Shown here: piece by piece, positions 43,966 through 54,966 of the stretch
Position numbering within the stretch: the stretch's first letter is position 1
How the letters are laid out: each line of letters opens with the position of its first letter
NCBI RefSeq assembly: GCF_012275535.1
Contig: NZ_JAAVTK010000002.1
Span: 1 to 64,000, forward strand
Direction: 5' to 3'
Length of the DNA stretch: 64,000 nucleotides
DNA from: Hymenobacter artigasi
Lineage (GTDB): Bacteria; Bacteroidota; Bacteroidia; Cytophagales; Hymenobacteraceae
Position numbers and translations under genes: made by a program
The notes under the pieces: model-generated
What the model was told of the DNA's origin: nothing
The model's database searches: none
Seen by the model: the letters and a program-made list of their open reading frames with translations, nothing else

Positions 43966-46900
43966 ATGAAAAAAATCTTACTCATGAGTGTCATGCTCAT
44001 GTTTACACTTCTTCACGGAGCGATGGCGCAAACGCGTACCGTTTCAGGAAAGGTAACAGACCAGAAGTCCTCCGAAGGCTTGCCCGGAGTGACTGTGCTT
44101 CTGAAAGGAACCACGACCGGAGTATCGACCAATGCCAGCGGTGCTTATAGCTTAGTGGTACCCGAAACGGGTGGCACACTCGTATTCTCATCCGTTGGAA
44201 TGGCTACGCAAGAGCGGGCTATTGGTACCGAATCCCAAATCAACATTGCACTGGCACAGGACACCCGTGAGCTGAGCGAAGTGGTGGTAACGGCGCTCGG
44301 CATCGAGAAAGACACTCGCTCGCTGGGCTACTCTACGCAGCAAATCAAAGCTGACCAGATTTCGCAGAAATCTGAGCCCAACGTGCTTAGCTCCTTGCAG
44401 GGCAAAGTATCGGGGGTAAACATCACGAACTCCAGCGGCCTGCCGGGTTCTTCTACCAACATCAACATCCGCGGCATTACATCGCTGCAGGGCAGCAACC
44501 AGCCCCTGTTCGTAGTTGATGGTATTCCGATTAGCAACGACCTGGACCGCAGCTTGGGAGGCGCAGGCCTGGGCTCGCTGGGTGCAGCTCAGACGTCGAA
44601 CCGGGCTTTGGACATCGACCCGGAAATCATCGCCAGCATCAACATCCTGAAAGGCCCTGCAGCTGCAGCGCTTTACGGCTCGCGGGCAGCAGCTGGTGCC
44701 ATCATCATTACCACCAAGAGCGGTGGCAGTGCCAACAAAAAGCTGGAAGTGACGGGTACGTCGAGCTTCAACATCCAGAATGTGTACGGCTTGGCCCGTT
44801 TGCAGACCGACTACGGCCAAGGCACCAACGGTGTGGTAACGACGACTGGCGGCCTGGGAGACATCTATACCGCCAGCGGCCTGTCATTCGGCCCCCGCTT
44901 TGGTACGACTCCTACGCTGGCCAACGGCTTGTTGCTGACCAATGGCAACCAGCTCCCCTACCAGAACTACCCAAACAACATCAAGGAGTTCTACCGTCAG
45001 GGCACCATCTGGACCAATGGCGTGAACATTGCCGGTGGCACCGCCGAGCAGAACGTTACGCTCAGCGTAAACAACACCAACCAGAAAGGCATCACTCAGA
45101 ACTCGGAACTGACTCGTACCAACGTAACGCTGGGTGGCAACACCAAGCTGTTGAACAAGTTAAGAGCTGGTGGTTCTATCAACTTCGTTCAGACCGACCA
45201 AACGGGTGTATTGCAGGGCAACAACGGCTCGGCCTTCGCTACGCTTTCCAACCGGGTTCCCCGCAGCCTCAACCTGCAGGGCAATCCCTACATCGACCCA
45301 GTGACGGGTGCCAACCAGTATTTCTCTGGTGTCGAGAACCCTTACTACAGCCTTACCCAGAACCCTACTACCTCCTCGCTGACGCGCTTTATCAACGTGG
45401 CCAACCTGGGCTACGAGGCTACTCCCTGGCTGAAAATTGACTACCGCGCCGGCCTGGACACTTACACTGACCGCCGCAAGCAGGTATTCGCCATCGGCTC
45501 GGTGCGCCAGCCTACGGGCCAGGTACAGGACCAGGTGTTCTACCGCAGCGAATTCAACAGCGACCTTATCGTGACGGCTCACAAAGACAACCTGTTCTTT
45601 GAAGGCTTCAACGCTTCGTTGCTGGTGGGCCAGAACGTGAACCAGCGCCGCTTCCAGAACATTGCTTCGCAGGCGGACAACCTCACCCTGCCGGGCTTCT
45701 ACAATGCTCAAAACGGCAGCGTATTCTCGAATGGCACGGGCGAAAGCACGTCGCTGCGCCGGATTCTGGGCGTGTATAGCCAGCTGTCGCTGGCCTATAA
45801 CAACTACCTTTTTCTGGAATTGACGGGCCGCGCTGACCAATCGTCGACGTTGCCGGTTGCCAACAACACCTTCTTCTACCCTTCGGCTACGGCCAGCTTC
45901 GTGTTCACGGACGCGCTCAAGATTTCGTCGGACATCTTCTCCTATGGTAAGATTCGTGCCAACGTTTCGAAAGTAGGCCGCGATGCGGACCCGTTCGTAC
46001 TCGCTACCACGTATAGCAGCGCCAGCCAGGGCAACAACGTTTCGAGCATTCAATTCCCTTTCACTGCTAACGGCACTAACTATCCTGGTTTCGCCATCAG
46101 CAACACGATTGGCAGCAACACGCTCACGCCGGAGTTCACGAAGTCGTACGAAGTTGGTACCAATCTGGGCTTCTTCAAGAACCACCTGAACTTCGAACTG
46201 ACGTACTTCTACACGCGCAGCGAAAACCAGATTCTGCCCGTAACCGTGGCAGCATCGAGCGGCTTTAACGCCCGCTATGCCAATGTAGGCCGCCTTGACA
46301 ACAAGGGCTTCGAAGGTCTGATGAACCTGAACCCAATTCGGACGTCGAACTTCCGTTGGGACATTACGGCCAACTTTACCCGTATCAAGAACGAGGTTAT
46401 CTCCATCACGGAAGGCGTAACCAGCTCTTCCGTAAACGGTTCTGCTTTCATTGGCTCGGTGCCTTCGTTCAAAGTAGGCCAGCCTTATGGTGTAATCATC
46501 GGCAACGCGCTGCCGCGTGTGCAGCCCCTCAATGCTGCCGGCCAGCCCAACGACCCACAGTACGTAGGCAAGTACATCATCAACCCCACCAGTGGCTCGT
46601 TTGACACGGGTATTCCTAACTCGGTAATTGCCAACCCTAACCCGCTGTGGCAGGGTGGCCTGACCAACACGTTCAACTACCGTGGCGTTGAGCTCTCGTT
46701 CCTGGTTGACGCTAAATATGGTGGAGAGCTCCTCTCGTTCACCAACGCATCGCTGAAAGGTTCGGGCAACCTCTACGAAACCGGCATCAACCGCGATGCT
46801 CCGCGCATCATTCCCGGCGTAATTGCCAACGGTGACGGCACCTACCGCCCCAACAACATTCAGATTGATGCCCAGACCTTCTGGGGTGCTTCGGGCGGCC

Positions 46901-47169
46901 TGCAAAGCCAGCTCAACGTGTACGACGCCACGGTATACCGCCTGCGCGAAGTTTCCCTGGGCTACTCCGTACCCACGGGCCTGCTGTCGCGCACGCCCTT
47001 TGGCCAGATTCGGCTGTCGGTTTCGGGCCGCAATCTGTATTTCTACGCACCCAATGCCAACTTCGACCCAGACGTGAACACCCAGGGCGCAGGCAACATC
47101 CGGGGCCTGGAAGTGCAAGGCGCACCGAATACGCGCAACTACGGTGTTAACCTCCGTTTTACCCTATAA
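43966..47169 (+). CDS. SusC/RagA-family TonB-dependent transporter (SUS locus 4)
   Basis: A 1067-residue outer-membrane channel. The signal peptide ends near AMA/Q at residues 20-22. It is followed by the regulatory-like domain (VSGKVTDQKSSEGLPGVTV) and the entry motif VTALGIEKDTRSLGY. The plug has SINILKGPAAAALYGSRA. Residue blocks match the locus 3 protein throughout, including QPLFVVDG. The barrel ends in YGVNLRFTL. It is first in a susC-susD-lipoprotein unit behind its own palindrome and promoter. Confidence 0.95.
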   Translation: MKKILLMSVMLMFTLLHGAMAQTRTVSGKVTDQKSSEGLPGVTVLLKGTTTGVSTNASGAYSLVVPETGGTLVFSSVGMATQERAIGTESQINIALAQDTRELSEVVVTALGIEKDTRSLGYSTQQIKADQISQKSEPNVLSSLQGKVSGVNITNSSGLPGSSTNINIRGITSLQGSNQPLFVVDGIPISNDLDRSLGGAGLGSLGAAQTSNRALDIDPEIIASINILKGPAAAALYGSRAAAGAIIITTKSGGSANKKLEVTGTSSFNIQNVYGLARLQTDYGQGTNGVVTTTGGLGDIYTASGLSFGPRFGTTPTLANGLLLTNGNQLPYQNYPNNIKEFYRQGTIWTNGVNIAGGTAEQNVTLSVNNTNQKGITQNSELTRTNVTLGGNTKLLNKLRAGGSINFVQTDQTGVLQGNNGSAFATLSNRVPRSLNLQGNPYIDPVTGANQYFSGVENPYYSLTQNPTTSSLTRFINVANLGYEATPWLKIDYRAGLDTYTDRRKQVFAIGSVRQPTGQVQDQVFYRSEFNSDLIVTAHKDNLFFEGFNASLLVGQNVNQRRFQNIASQADNLTLPGFYNAQNGSVFSNGTGESTSLRRILGVYSQLSLAYNNYLFLELTGRADQSSTLPVANNTFFYPSATASFVFTDALKISSDIFSYGKIRANVSKVGRDADPFVLATTYSSASQGNNVSSIQFPFTANGTNYPGFAISNTIGSNTLTPEFTKSYEVGTNLGFFKNHLNFELTYFYTRSENQILPVTVAASSGFNARYANVGRLDNKGFEGLMNLNPIRTSNFRWDITANFTRIKNEVISITEGVTSSSVNGSAFIGSVPSFKVGQPYGVIIGNALPRVQPLNAAGQPNDPQYVGKYIINPTSGSFDTGIPNSVIANPNPLWQGGLTNTFNYRGVELSFLVDAKYGGELLSFTNASLKGSGNLYETGINRDAPRIIPGVIANGDGTYRPNNIQIDAQTFWGASGGLQSQLNVYDATVYRLREVSLGYSVPTGLLSRTPFGQIRLSVSGRNLYFYAPNANFDPDVNTQGAGNIRGLEVQGAPNTRNYGVNLRFTL

Positions 47170-47188
47170 TCTAGCGATTGTCTTTCTC

Positions 47189-48775
47189 ATGAATAACAAG
47201 AAACTAATCGGCATTACGCTGGCAGCTACCGTGGCTTTTTCCACGATGAGCTGCAATCGGGACAAGTTCCTGGATATTAACACTACGCCCAACAGCCCCA
47301 CGGCAGTATCGATGCCGGTACTGCTCACCAGCACGGTCATCAACACGGGCTTTTTGGCCACCAATGACTATGGCCGGGCTACTGCCCTTCTAACCCAGCA
47401 GTATGCGGGCATTGCCAACCAGCCGGCTGCTTACGACGTGTACATTCTGCGCGGCTCGTTCGACAACCAGTGGAACACGGAGCTTTACGGCGGCACCCTC
47501 ATCAATTCGCAGACGCTGATTGATTTGGCAGCTACCAAAAACAGTCCTGCTTACAGTGGCATTGCGAAACTGCTGAAGGCCTACAACTTTTCGGTTGCTA
47601 CTGACCTCTACGGCGATGTTCCGTACTCGCAGGCCCTGCAGGGCAATGCTAACCTGCACCCGCGCTACGACAAGCAGGAGGATATCTACAAAGGCAACAG
47701 CGCACTGGGCATCACCGGTCTGATTGACCTGGTGAAGGATGGTCTGGCTGACCTGGAAAAAACCAGCTCCGCCAAACCTGGCGTTTCGGATGACCCGGCC
47801 TATGGCAAATCAGCTGACAACATTGCGCAGTGGAAGAAAATGGGCAACATGCTGCTGCTCAAGTTCGCCAATACCATCAGCAACAGAGAGCCTGCTTTAG
47901 CTACGACCCTCATCAACGCGGCTTCCGCTAAAGCTTTCGCGGCTAACACTGATGACTTCGAGGTGCCTTTTGGCTCTTCTGTTGGCAACCAGAATCCGTT
48001 GTACCTGTACAACTTCGTTACCCGTCAGGACGACCAAATGCTGAGTCAGACCATTCTCGATAAGATGAATGCCAACAATGACCCGCGCCTGCCGATTTAC
48101 TACACGCCTACGCCTACGCCTGCCACTACGCCCACAGCGGTTAACGCTACCGGCACCCCAACGAGAATTCCGGGCCCACTGGTTGGCGGAGTACCCACTC
48201 CCACAACGCTGACTTTTACGGGCTACATCAACGGCAACAACGTTCCCGTGCCTTCGCGTCCACTAGGCTACCGGTCGCGCTACAACACGTACATCACCGG
48301 CGTATCCGGCGAAGCTCCGGCTCGTCTGCTGACTAATGCACAGCGTTTGTTCATTCTAGCCGAATCGGCTCTGACCCTGCCCGGTGTTACCCTGCCCAAT
48401 GGCAGCAATGCTCAGTCGCTCTACCAGGCGGGCATTAAGGCTTCGATGACCAAGGCCGGTATCACTTCCGCAGCCGTCGACGCTTACCTTTTGGCTAACC
48501 CAAGTGTAGCTATTCTTAGCGCGACCACGGAAACTGCCAAGGAGCAGATTATCACCCAAAAGTGGATTTCATGGGTTGGCAACGGTATCGAGGCTTACAA
48601 CGATTACCGTCGCACCAGTTATCCCACGCTGGCTCCGGCATTGAACGCATCGGGAGATGACGCTACTTTGCCCAAACGGTTCCCCTACCCTCTCTCCGAG
48701 CTCACGGCTAACGCAGGCGCGGAGAACCAGGATGCCAGCATTCGCACCAGCGTAAAAGTATGGTGGGGCAAGTAG
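47189..48775 (+). CDS. SusD/RagB-like nutrient-binding lipoprotein (SUS locus 4)
   Basis: A 528-residue lipoprotein with a lipobox ending STMSC (cysteine 22). The N-terminus DKFLDINTTPNSPTAVSMPVLL and the block FSVATDLYGDVPYSQALQG align with the locus 3 protein. A proline- and threonine-rich insert (YTPTPTPATTPTAVNATG) lies near the middle. The ATG at 47189 is 19 bases after the SusC stop; the frame is open further upstream but overlaps SusC. It would bind the substrate delivered to the SusC barrel. Confidence 0.92.
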   Translation: MNNKKLIGITLAATVAFSTMSCNRDKFLDINTTPNSPTAVSMPVLLTSTVINTGFLATNDYGRATALLTQQYAGIANQPAAYDVYILRGSFDNQWNTELYGGTLINSQTLIDLAATKNSPAYSGIAKLLKAYNFSVATDLYGDVPYSQALQGNANLHPRYDKQEDIYKGNSALGITGLIDLVKDGLADLEKTSSAKPGVSDDPAYGKSADNIAQWKKMGNMLLLKFANTISNREPALATTLINAASAKAFAANTDDFEVPFGSSVGNQNPLYLYNFVTRQDDQMLSQTILDKMNANNDPRLPIYYTPTPTPATTPTAVNATGTPTRIPGPLVGGVPTPTTLTFTGYINGNNVPVPSRPLGYRSRYNTYITGVSGEAPARLLTNAQRLFILAESALTLPGVTLPNGSNAQSLYQAGIKASMTKAGITSAAVDAYLLANPSVAILSATTETAKEQIITQKWISWVGNGIEAYNDYRRTSYPTLAPALNASGDDATLPKRFPYPLSELTANAGAENQDASIRTSVKVWWGK

Positions 48776-48810
48776 GCCGCCCATTTCTCACAGCAAAAAT
48801 TACTTTTCTC

Positions 48811-49383
48811 ATGAAAAAGCAACTTTTAAATGTATGCGTACTTGCGGTGCTGGCTTTGGGCTCGTTCTCCTGCAAGAAGGTATACGATGACAATAGCCTG
48901 GCCCCATTGGACCAAGCCTACGCGGCGATTCCGGTTACGGTAACCAATGCCAACTTCTTTGAGCGTTTCTACGTCGTGACGGCTACGGCACCTTCCGGTG
49001 CTTTCTCCATCACGTTCTCGATTCCTGCCGACAAAGGCAAAATCAAGGAAATCACCCGTGTTTCGACGGGGACCAGTGGATTGGCCCAGGTGCAGGATGG
49101 CTCAGCCGCCAAGGCTAGCCTGCTGTATAGCTGGAATGGGTTGACTGGTGCCGCTTCTGGCTCAGTAGTTACCCCTGGCAACGGGAGCAACACCATCACC
49201 TTCACATCAGACCTTGCTAAGTACACTGCTTACCGGACTCGGGTTGGCACGACACTGGCTCCAATTGCAGCCACTGCATCTACCAACCCACAGGCACCTA
49301 ATCAAATCAACTTTTACTTCTTAATCACGCTGGAAGATGGCACCACCATCATTCCGCCGCTGGTGAGAGTACGTGCGATTTAA
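48811..49383 (+). CDS. Small surface lipoprotein, third gene of SUS locus 4
   Basis: A 190-residue protein with a lipoprotein signal ending SFSC (cysteine 21). The mature part reads as beta-rich (FFERFYVVTATAPSGAFSIT) and ends in NFYFLITLEDGTTIIPPLVR. It occupies the same place as the 204-residue lipoprotein of locus 3 and shares its C-terminal pattern. The start at 48811 follows the SusD stop by 35 bases. A long terminator follows. Function unknown; an accessory role in the SusCD complex is inferred from position. Confidence 0.8.
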   Translation: MKKQLLNVCVLAVLALGSFSCKKVYDDNSLAPLDQAYAAIPVTVTNANFFERFYVVTATAPSGAFSITFSIPADKGKIKEITRVSTGTSGLAQVQDGSAAKASLLYSWNGLTGAASGSVVTPGNGSNTITFTSDLAKYTAYRTRVGTTLAPIAATASTNPQAPNQINFYFLITLEDGTTIIPPLVRVRAI

Positions 49384-49391
49384 TTACTGAC

Positions 49392-49448
49392 AGGTCTTAA
49401 AACAAAGAACCCCGCCCAATTTGGGCGGGGTTCTTTGTTTTAAGACCT
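49392..49448. terminator. Long bidirectional terminator between SUS locus 4 and hslU
   Basis: AGGTCTTAAAACAAAGAACC (49392-49411) and the following CCGCCCA pair perfectly with 49422-49448. The stem is about 27 bp with a three-base loop, the longest perfect stem among the terminators here. Confidence 0.92.
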
Positions 49449-49456
49449 ATTGGCAA

Positions 49457-50863
<1,407 letters not shown>

Positions 50864-50891
50864 GGGAGGTGTACGGGAACGAGGTAATGAA

Positions 50892-50999
50892 AGAACGTCA
50901 TGCAGCGCGCAGCGAAGCAGCTTGCCCGCAATAAGTAATCCAATCGATGGGTTTACTTACGGCGGGCAAGCTGCTTTGCTGCGCACTGCATGACGTTCT
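50892..50999. repeat. Inverted repeat AGAACGTCATGC family, copy 1
   Basis: Arms of about 38 bases (50892-50929 and 50962-50999) begin AGAACGTCATGCAG and contain GCAGCGAAGCAGCTTG. The loop carries AGTAATCCAATCG followed by TTTAC. The same ends and the same loop sequence are found in the repeat at 60990-61104. Confidence 0.9.
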
Positions 51000-51013
51000 A
51001 AACAAACGGGACT

Positions 51014-52075
51014 TTATTCCTTCTTCTTAAACAGCGAATTAAAGTTGCGCGAGATGGTGAAATATTCGCTGGAACCGGCCGCCTGCAGGGTGGCGTGGGT
51101 ATAATCAATCTGAAACGTGCTAATCTTCAGCATCACGCCAAAGGCCAGGCCGGCGCTGCCGCTGGTGTTGTCGAGGCGTAGCTCGCGGCGCTGCAAGTGG
51201 TTGTAGCCGGCCCGGAGCTGAAAGCCCTTGCCGAGGATGAGGGCGGCGCTGACGGTGAGGTGCCGGGCCAGGTTGTCGCCGAAGCTTTTGGTGGCTTTTT
51301 TCTCGTTGCCGCTGGCATCGAGGGGGCCGCGGGCATTGGGGTCGAGGTACTGAATGTCCCACTGCTGCAGGTGGTGGGCCGTGAGCGAGAAGCGCAGCGG
51401 CATGTGCTCGGGCTTCACGGTGGCCCCAATCTGCAAGTCGAGCGGCAGCCGGCCGCGCTCGGTGCCAGGGTAGGGCGAGAACTGATAGCCGGCATTTTTC
51501 ACGGCCAGGCCCGCCGTGAAATCGGCCGTGGGGTGCTTGTACACCACGCCGGCATCGGCCACGCCGGCCAGCGAGCGGCTGCCCGCAATGCTGGATACGG
51601 CCAGCTTGGTAGTAGCCCCAAACGTGAATTTGCCCATGGTGTAGGAATCACTCACGCCCACGGTGTACTCGTTCACGCCGAACGTGCCGAGGCTGTTGCC
51701 GGCCGGGTCGTAGCTCTCGAAGCTGCCGTAGTTGAGGTAGGTGATGCCCACGCCGAAGCGGCCGGCCTTCTCGGTATTGAACACGTAGGCGGCGGTGCTC
51801 TGCTTGATATCGGCCAGGTAGGCCACGTAGCTCAGGGCCAGGCGGCCGTCCATGTCGGCGTTGAGCAGGGCCGGGTTGCCGTAGAGCATGGTGGGGTCGT
51901 CGTTGCGGTCCGAGACGCTCATGCCGCCCAGGGCCGCCAGGTGCGCACTCGGCGGCAGGTCCAGAAACGGAAACACGGTGCGGCCGCCCAGCTGCTGCGC
52001 GGCCACCGGACGCACGGCCAGACTAGCCCCAACAACACAAAAACCAATAATCCGGCGGGCGGAGAGGTGCTTCAT
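51014..52075 (-). CDS. porQ: Type IX secretion system protein PorQ
   Basis: A 353-residue outer-membrane beta-barrel protein. The signal peptide ends near VAA/Q. The block GGRTVFPFLDLPPSAHLAAL followed by GGMSVSDRNDDPTMLYGNPA is the PorQ/PorV-like start, and QIDYTHATL comes near the end. In type IX systems PorQ works with PorU, PorV and PorZ in the attachment of cargo at the cell surface. The ATG at 52075 (MKHLSARRIIG) gives a normal signal peptide, although the frame is open to 52108. It lies downstream of lon on the same strand, separated by a repeat. Confidence 0.88.
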   Translation of the reverse strand: MKHLSARRIIGFCVVGASLAVRPVAAQQLGGRTVFPFLDLPPSAHLAALGGMSVSDRNDDPTMLYGNPALLNADMDGRLALSYVAYLADIKQSTAAYVFNTEKAGRFGVGITYLNYGSFESYDPAGNSLGTFGVNEYTVGVSDSYTMGKFTFGATTKLAVSSIAGSRSLAGVADAGVVYKHPTADFTAGLAVKNAGYQFSPYPGTERGRLPLDLQIGATVKPEHMPLRFSLTAHHLQQWDIQYLDPNARGPLDASGNEKKATKSFGDNLARHLTVSAALILGKGFQLRAGYNHLQRRELRLDNTSGSAGLAFGVMLKISTFQIDYTHATLQAAGSSEYFTISRNFNSLFKKKE

Positions 52076-52100
52076 TCTTCGAAGATAACAGGTGTAATTG

Positions 52101-52224
52101 TAGAACATGCTTTAGCTTGTTCCGGCTAGAACGGCCATCTCAACGCCGATTTAAGCGCGAAAGTATTCACCGCTCCAAGCGTAGTCAGCTGTCAGCTGAT
52201 GGGAACAAGCTAAAGCATGTTCTA
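52101..52224. repeat. Inverted repeat TAGAACATGCTTTAGCTTGT family
   Basis: Perfect 23-base arms at 52101-52123 and 52202-52224. The 78-base centre also includes CAGCTGTCAGCTGATG. It lies between the lon stop and the porQ start and ends five bases from the lon stop codon. Confidence 0.87.
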
Positions 52225-52228
52225 CCCC

Positions 52229-54736
52229 CTACTGCACCTCCACGCTGGGGCCGACCACAGGCACGGGCTCGTCGCGCACGGGCAGCTTTTGCGGGTGCGG
52301 CACCAGCTCATCGAGCAGGGCTACGCGCAGCACGTCGTCCACCCGGTCGGCGTAGTGAATGGTGAGGCCTTTGAGGTAGTCTTCCTGGATTTCCTCGATG
52401 TCCTTACGGTTTTTGGGGCAGAGGATGATGTCCTTCATACCGGCCCGGCGGGCGGCCAGCAGCTTCTCCTTGATGCCGCCCACGGGCAGCACCTTGCCGC
52501 GCAGGGTGATTTCGCCGGTCATGGCCAAGCGCGGGCGCACCCGGCGCTGGGTGAAGGCCGAGGCCATGCTGGTGAAAATAGCAATGCCCGCGCTGGGTCC
52601 ATCCTTGGGCACCGCGCCTTCGGGGAAGTGAATGTGCAGGTCGTACTGCTCAAACAGGCGGTAGTCGATACCGATTTCATCGGCCCGCGAGCGCAGGTAG
52701 GAAAGTGCCGTAATAGCCGATTCCTTCATCACATCACCGAGCTGGCCGCTGAGCGTGAGCTTGCCCCGGCCCCGGCTCAGCAGGCTTTCCACAAACAGGA
52801 TGTCGCCGCCCACTGAGGTCCAGGCCAGGCCCGTTACCACGCCGGCCGTGTCGTTGTCTTGGTACTGGTCGCGGTCGAAAATGGCCGAGCCGAGGATTTT
52901 GCGCACGTCGGCCGGTTCTATCACCGCCGGCAGCAGTTCCTTGCCGGCCTTACGGCGGGCTAGGTTGCGGGTCACGGCGGCCAGCTTGCGCTCCAGGCCG
53001 CGCACGCCCGATTCCCGGGTGTAGTCGTCAGCCACGCGATGCAGGGCGGCATCGGTTATTTTCACTTCAGTTTCGCCCAGGCCATGGTCTTTCAATTGCT
53101 TAGGCCATAAGTGCTTGCGGGCAATCTGCACTTTTTCCTCCTGGGTGTAGCCGGTGAGGTCGATGATTTCCATACGGTCGCGCAGGGCGGGCTGAATGGT
53201 ATCGAGCGAGTTGGCCGTGGCAATGAACAGGACCTTGCTCAGGTCATACTCCACTTCCAGGTAGTTATCGGTGAAGGTGGCGTTCTGCTCCGGGTCGAGC
53301 ACTTCGAGCAGGGCCGAGCTGGGGTCGCCGCGAAAGTCGCTGCTCACCTTGTCAATCTCATCGAGAATAATGACCGGATTGGAGGTACCCGCCTTCTTAA
53401 TCTGGGCGATAATACGGCCGGGCATGGCCCCCACGTAGGTTTTGCGGTGGCCTCGAATTTCGGCTTCGTCGCGCACGCCACCCAGGCTCATGCGGATGTA
53501 CTTGCGGCCCATGGCAGCGGCAATGCTGCGGCCCAGGCTGGTTTTGCCCACGCCGGGCGGGCCGTAGAGGCACAGAATCGGCGCTTTCAAATCCTGCTTC
53601 AGCTTGAGCACGGCGATGTACTCCAAAATGCGCTCCTTCACCTTTTCGAGACCGAAGTGGTCGGCATCGAGGATTTTCTTGGTTTGCTTGAGGTTGAATT
53701 TGTCCTTGGTATACTCGCCCCAAGGCAGGTCGAGCAGGAACTCGACGTAGTTCATGTTCACCGAATAATCGGGGGCCATGGGGTTGGTGCGGGCCAGCTT
53801 CTCCATCTCCTTCTTGAAGTGGAGCGCCACGGCCTCGGGCCATTTCTTGGTTTCGGCGCGGGCCTTGAGGCGGTGCACGTCTTCCTCGGTGCCGTCCTGG
53901 CCCAGCTCATCCTGCAAGGTTTTGAGCTGCTGGCGCAGGAAATACTCGCGCTGCTGGGCATCAATCCCGGTGTGGGTTTTGGAGCGAATATCCTGCTTGA
54001 TTTCGAGTAATTCAGCCTGGCTGAGGAGAGCTTCGAGGAGCAGACGGGCCTGTGCTTCGGGGTCGGCCAGCTCCAGGAGGCGCTGCTTGGCGGGCAGGTC
54101 GAGCTGCACGTTGCTGGACAGGAAGTGCGTGAGAAAAGCCGGCGACTGAATGCCGTCGAGCATGGCCCGGGCTTCCATCGGAATCTCGGGCGTGAGTTCC
54201 AGCACCTTGGTCGCGGCCTCGCGCAGGGCCTGCAACAGGCCAAACTCGCCGGGAATTTCGGGGTTTAGCGATACTTCGGGGAAATAGCTGACGCGGGCCA
54301 CCAGCGGCGTAAAGCTCAGCTGTTCCTCAACCGTGAAGCGCACCTGACCCTGCAGGATGATGGTAATGTGGCCATCGGGCTGCTCCAGCAGCTTGAGAAT
54401 ACGGGCCAGCGTGCCCACGGATTGCAGCTCGTCGGTGGTGGGCTCGTCGGCGTCGGGGTTGAGCTGGGCTACTACGCCGAGGAGCTTGTCGGCGGCGTAG
54501 GCTTTGCGCACCAGCTTCACGCTTTTTTTGCGGGATACCGTTACGGGCAACACTACGCCCGGGAAGAGGACGGTGTTGCGCACTGCCAGCAGAGGCAGCG
54601 TGGGCGGGGCATCGTCGCCGCGCAGGAGGTGGTCGGGGTCGGCGGCCATAATGGCGATGGCTTCGGGTTGAGAGTTAGCGTCGCTAAATGTGCGAATCGG
54701 GGCCGCAGCGGAAGAATAAAGGGAAGCCAGATGCAT
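52229..54736 (-). CDS. lon: ATP-dependent protease Lon
   Basis: An 835-residue cytoplasmic AAA+ serine protease for damaged and regulatory proteins. The N-terminal substrate domain starts at LPLLAVRNTVLFPGVVLPV. Walker A is GPPGVGKTSLGRS and Walker B is VIILDEIDKV. The protease domain has the catalytic serine in PKDGPSAGIAIF and lysine in GGIKEKLLAAR. The first 29 residues are not typical, and a second ATG at 54649 (MAADPDHLL) is a possible start. It diverges from the PorE-like gene. Confidence 0.96.
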   Translation of the reverse strand: MHLASLYSSAAAPIRTFSDANSQPEAIAIMAADPDHLLRGDDAPPTLPLLAVRNTVLFPGVVLPVTVSRKKSVKLVRKAYAADKLLGVVAQLNPDADEPTTDELQSVGTLARILKLLEQPDGHITIILQGQVRFTVEEQLSFTPLVARVSYFPEVSLNPEIPGEFGLLQALREAATKVLELTPEIPMEARAMLDGIQSPAFLTHFLSSNVQLDLPAKQRLLELADPEAQARLLLEALLSQAELLEIKQDIRSKTHTGIDAQQREYFLRQQLKTLQDELGQDGTEEDVHRLKARAETKKWPEAVALHFKKEMEKLARTNPMAPDYSVNMNYVEFLLDLPWGEYTKDKFNLKQTKKILDADHFGLEKVKERILEYIAVLKLKQDLKAPILCLYGPPGVGKTSLGRSIAAAMGRKYIRMSLGGVRDEAEIRGHRKTYVGAMPGRIIAQIKKAGTSNPVIILDEIDKVSSDFRGDPSSALLEVLDPEQNATFTDNYLEVEYDLSKVLFIATANSLDTIQPALRDRMEIIDLTGYTQEEKVQIARKHLWPKQLKDHGLGETEVKITDAALHRVADDYTRESGVRGLERKLAAVTRNLARRKAGKELLPAVIEPADVRKILGSAIFDRDQYQDNDTAGVVTGLAWTSVGGDILFVESLLSRGRGKLTLSGQLGDVMKESAITALSYLRSRADEIGIDYRLFEQYDLHIHFPEGAVPKDGPSAGIAIFTSMASAFTQRRVRPRLAMTGEITLRGKVLPVGGIKEKLLAARRAGMKDIILCPKNRKDIEEIQEDYLKGLTIHYADRVDDVLRVALLDELVPHPQKLPVRDEPVPVVGPSVEVQ

Positions 54737-54923
54737 GAACGGAGATAAAGCAGAAGCAGCGGCCGCAGGTGCCAGATTGGCAGTTTGCGGCCTTTCGATT
54801 GGGAAGATACAAGGTACGCTTTCCCGGCGCGTTTGGGCTTCAAGGGCCGTGCCAGCGGGCTAAAACCGCCAAAGCGGCGCACCAGCCCCCGGGGCGGATG
54901 CCGAATATGGCTAATTCGTTAAA

Positions 54924-54955
54924 TTGTCGGCAACTTGCGCAATATTCTATGTTTA
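54924..54955 (+). promoter_or_regulatory. Promoter of the PorE-like gene
   Basis: TTG (54924-54926), a 21-base spacer and TATGTTTA (54948-54955). The ATG inside this -7 element at 54949 is therefore unlikely to be translated, which favours the next ATG at 54967. Confidence 0.55.
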
Positions 54956-54966
54956 AAACTCTACCC

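Noticed and set aside
45160..47118. Open frame of 652 codons on the minus strand opposite the SusC of locus 4
   Set aside because: Antisense shadow; the plus-strand frame has signal peptide, plug and barrel motifs.
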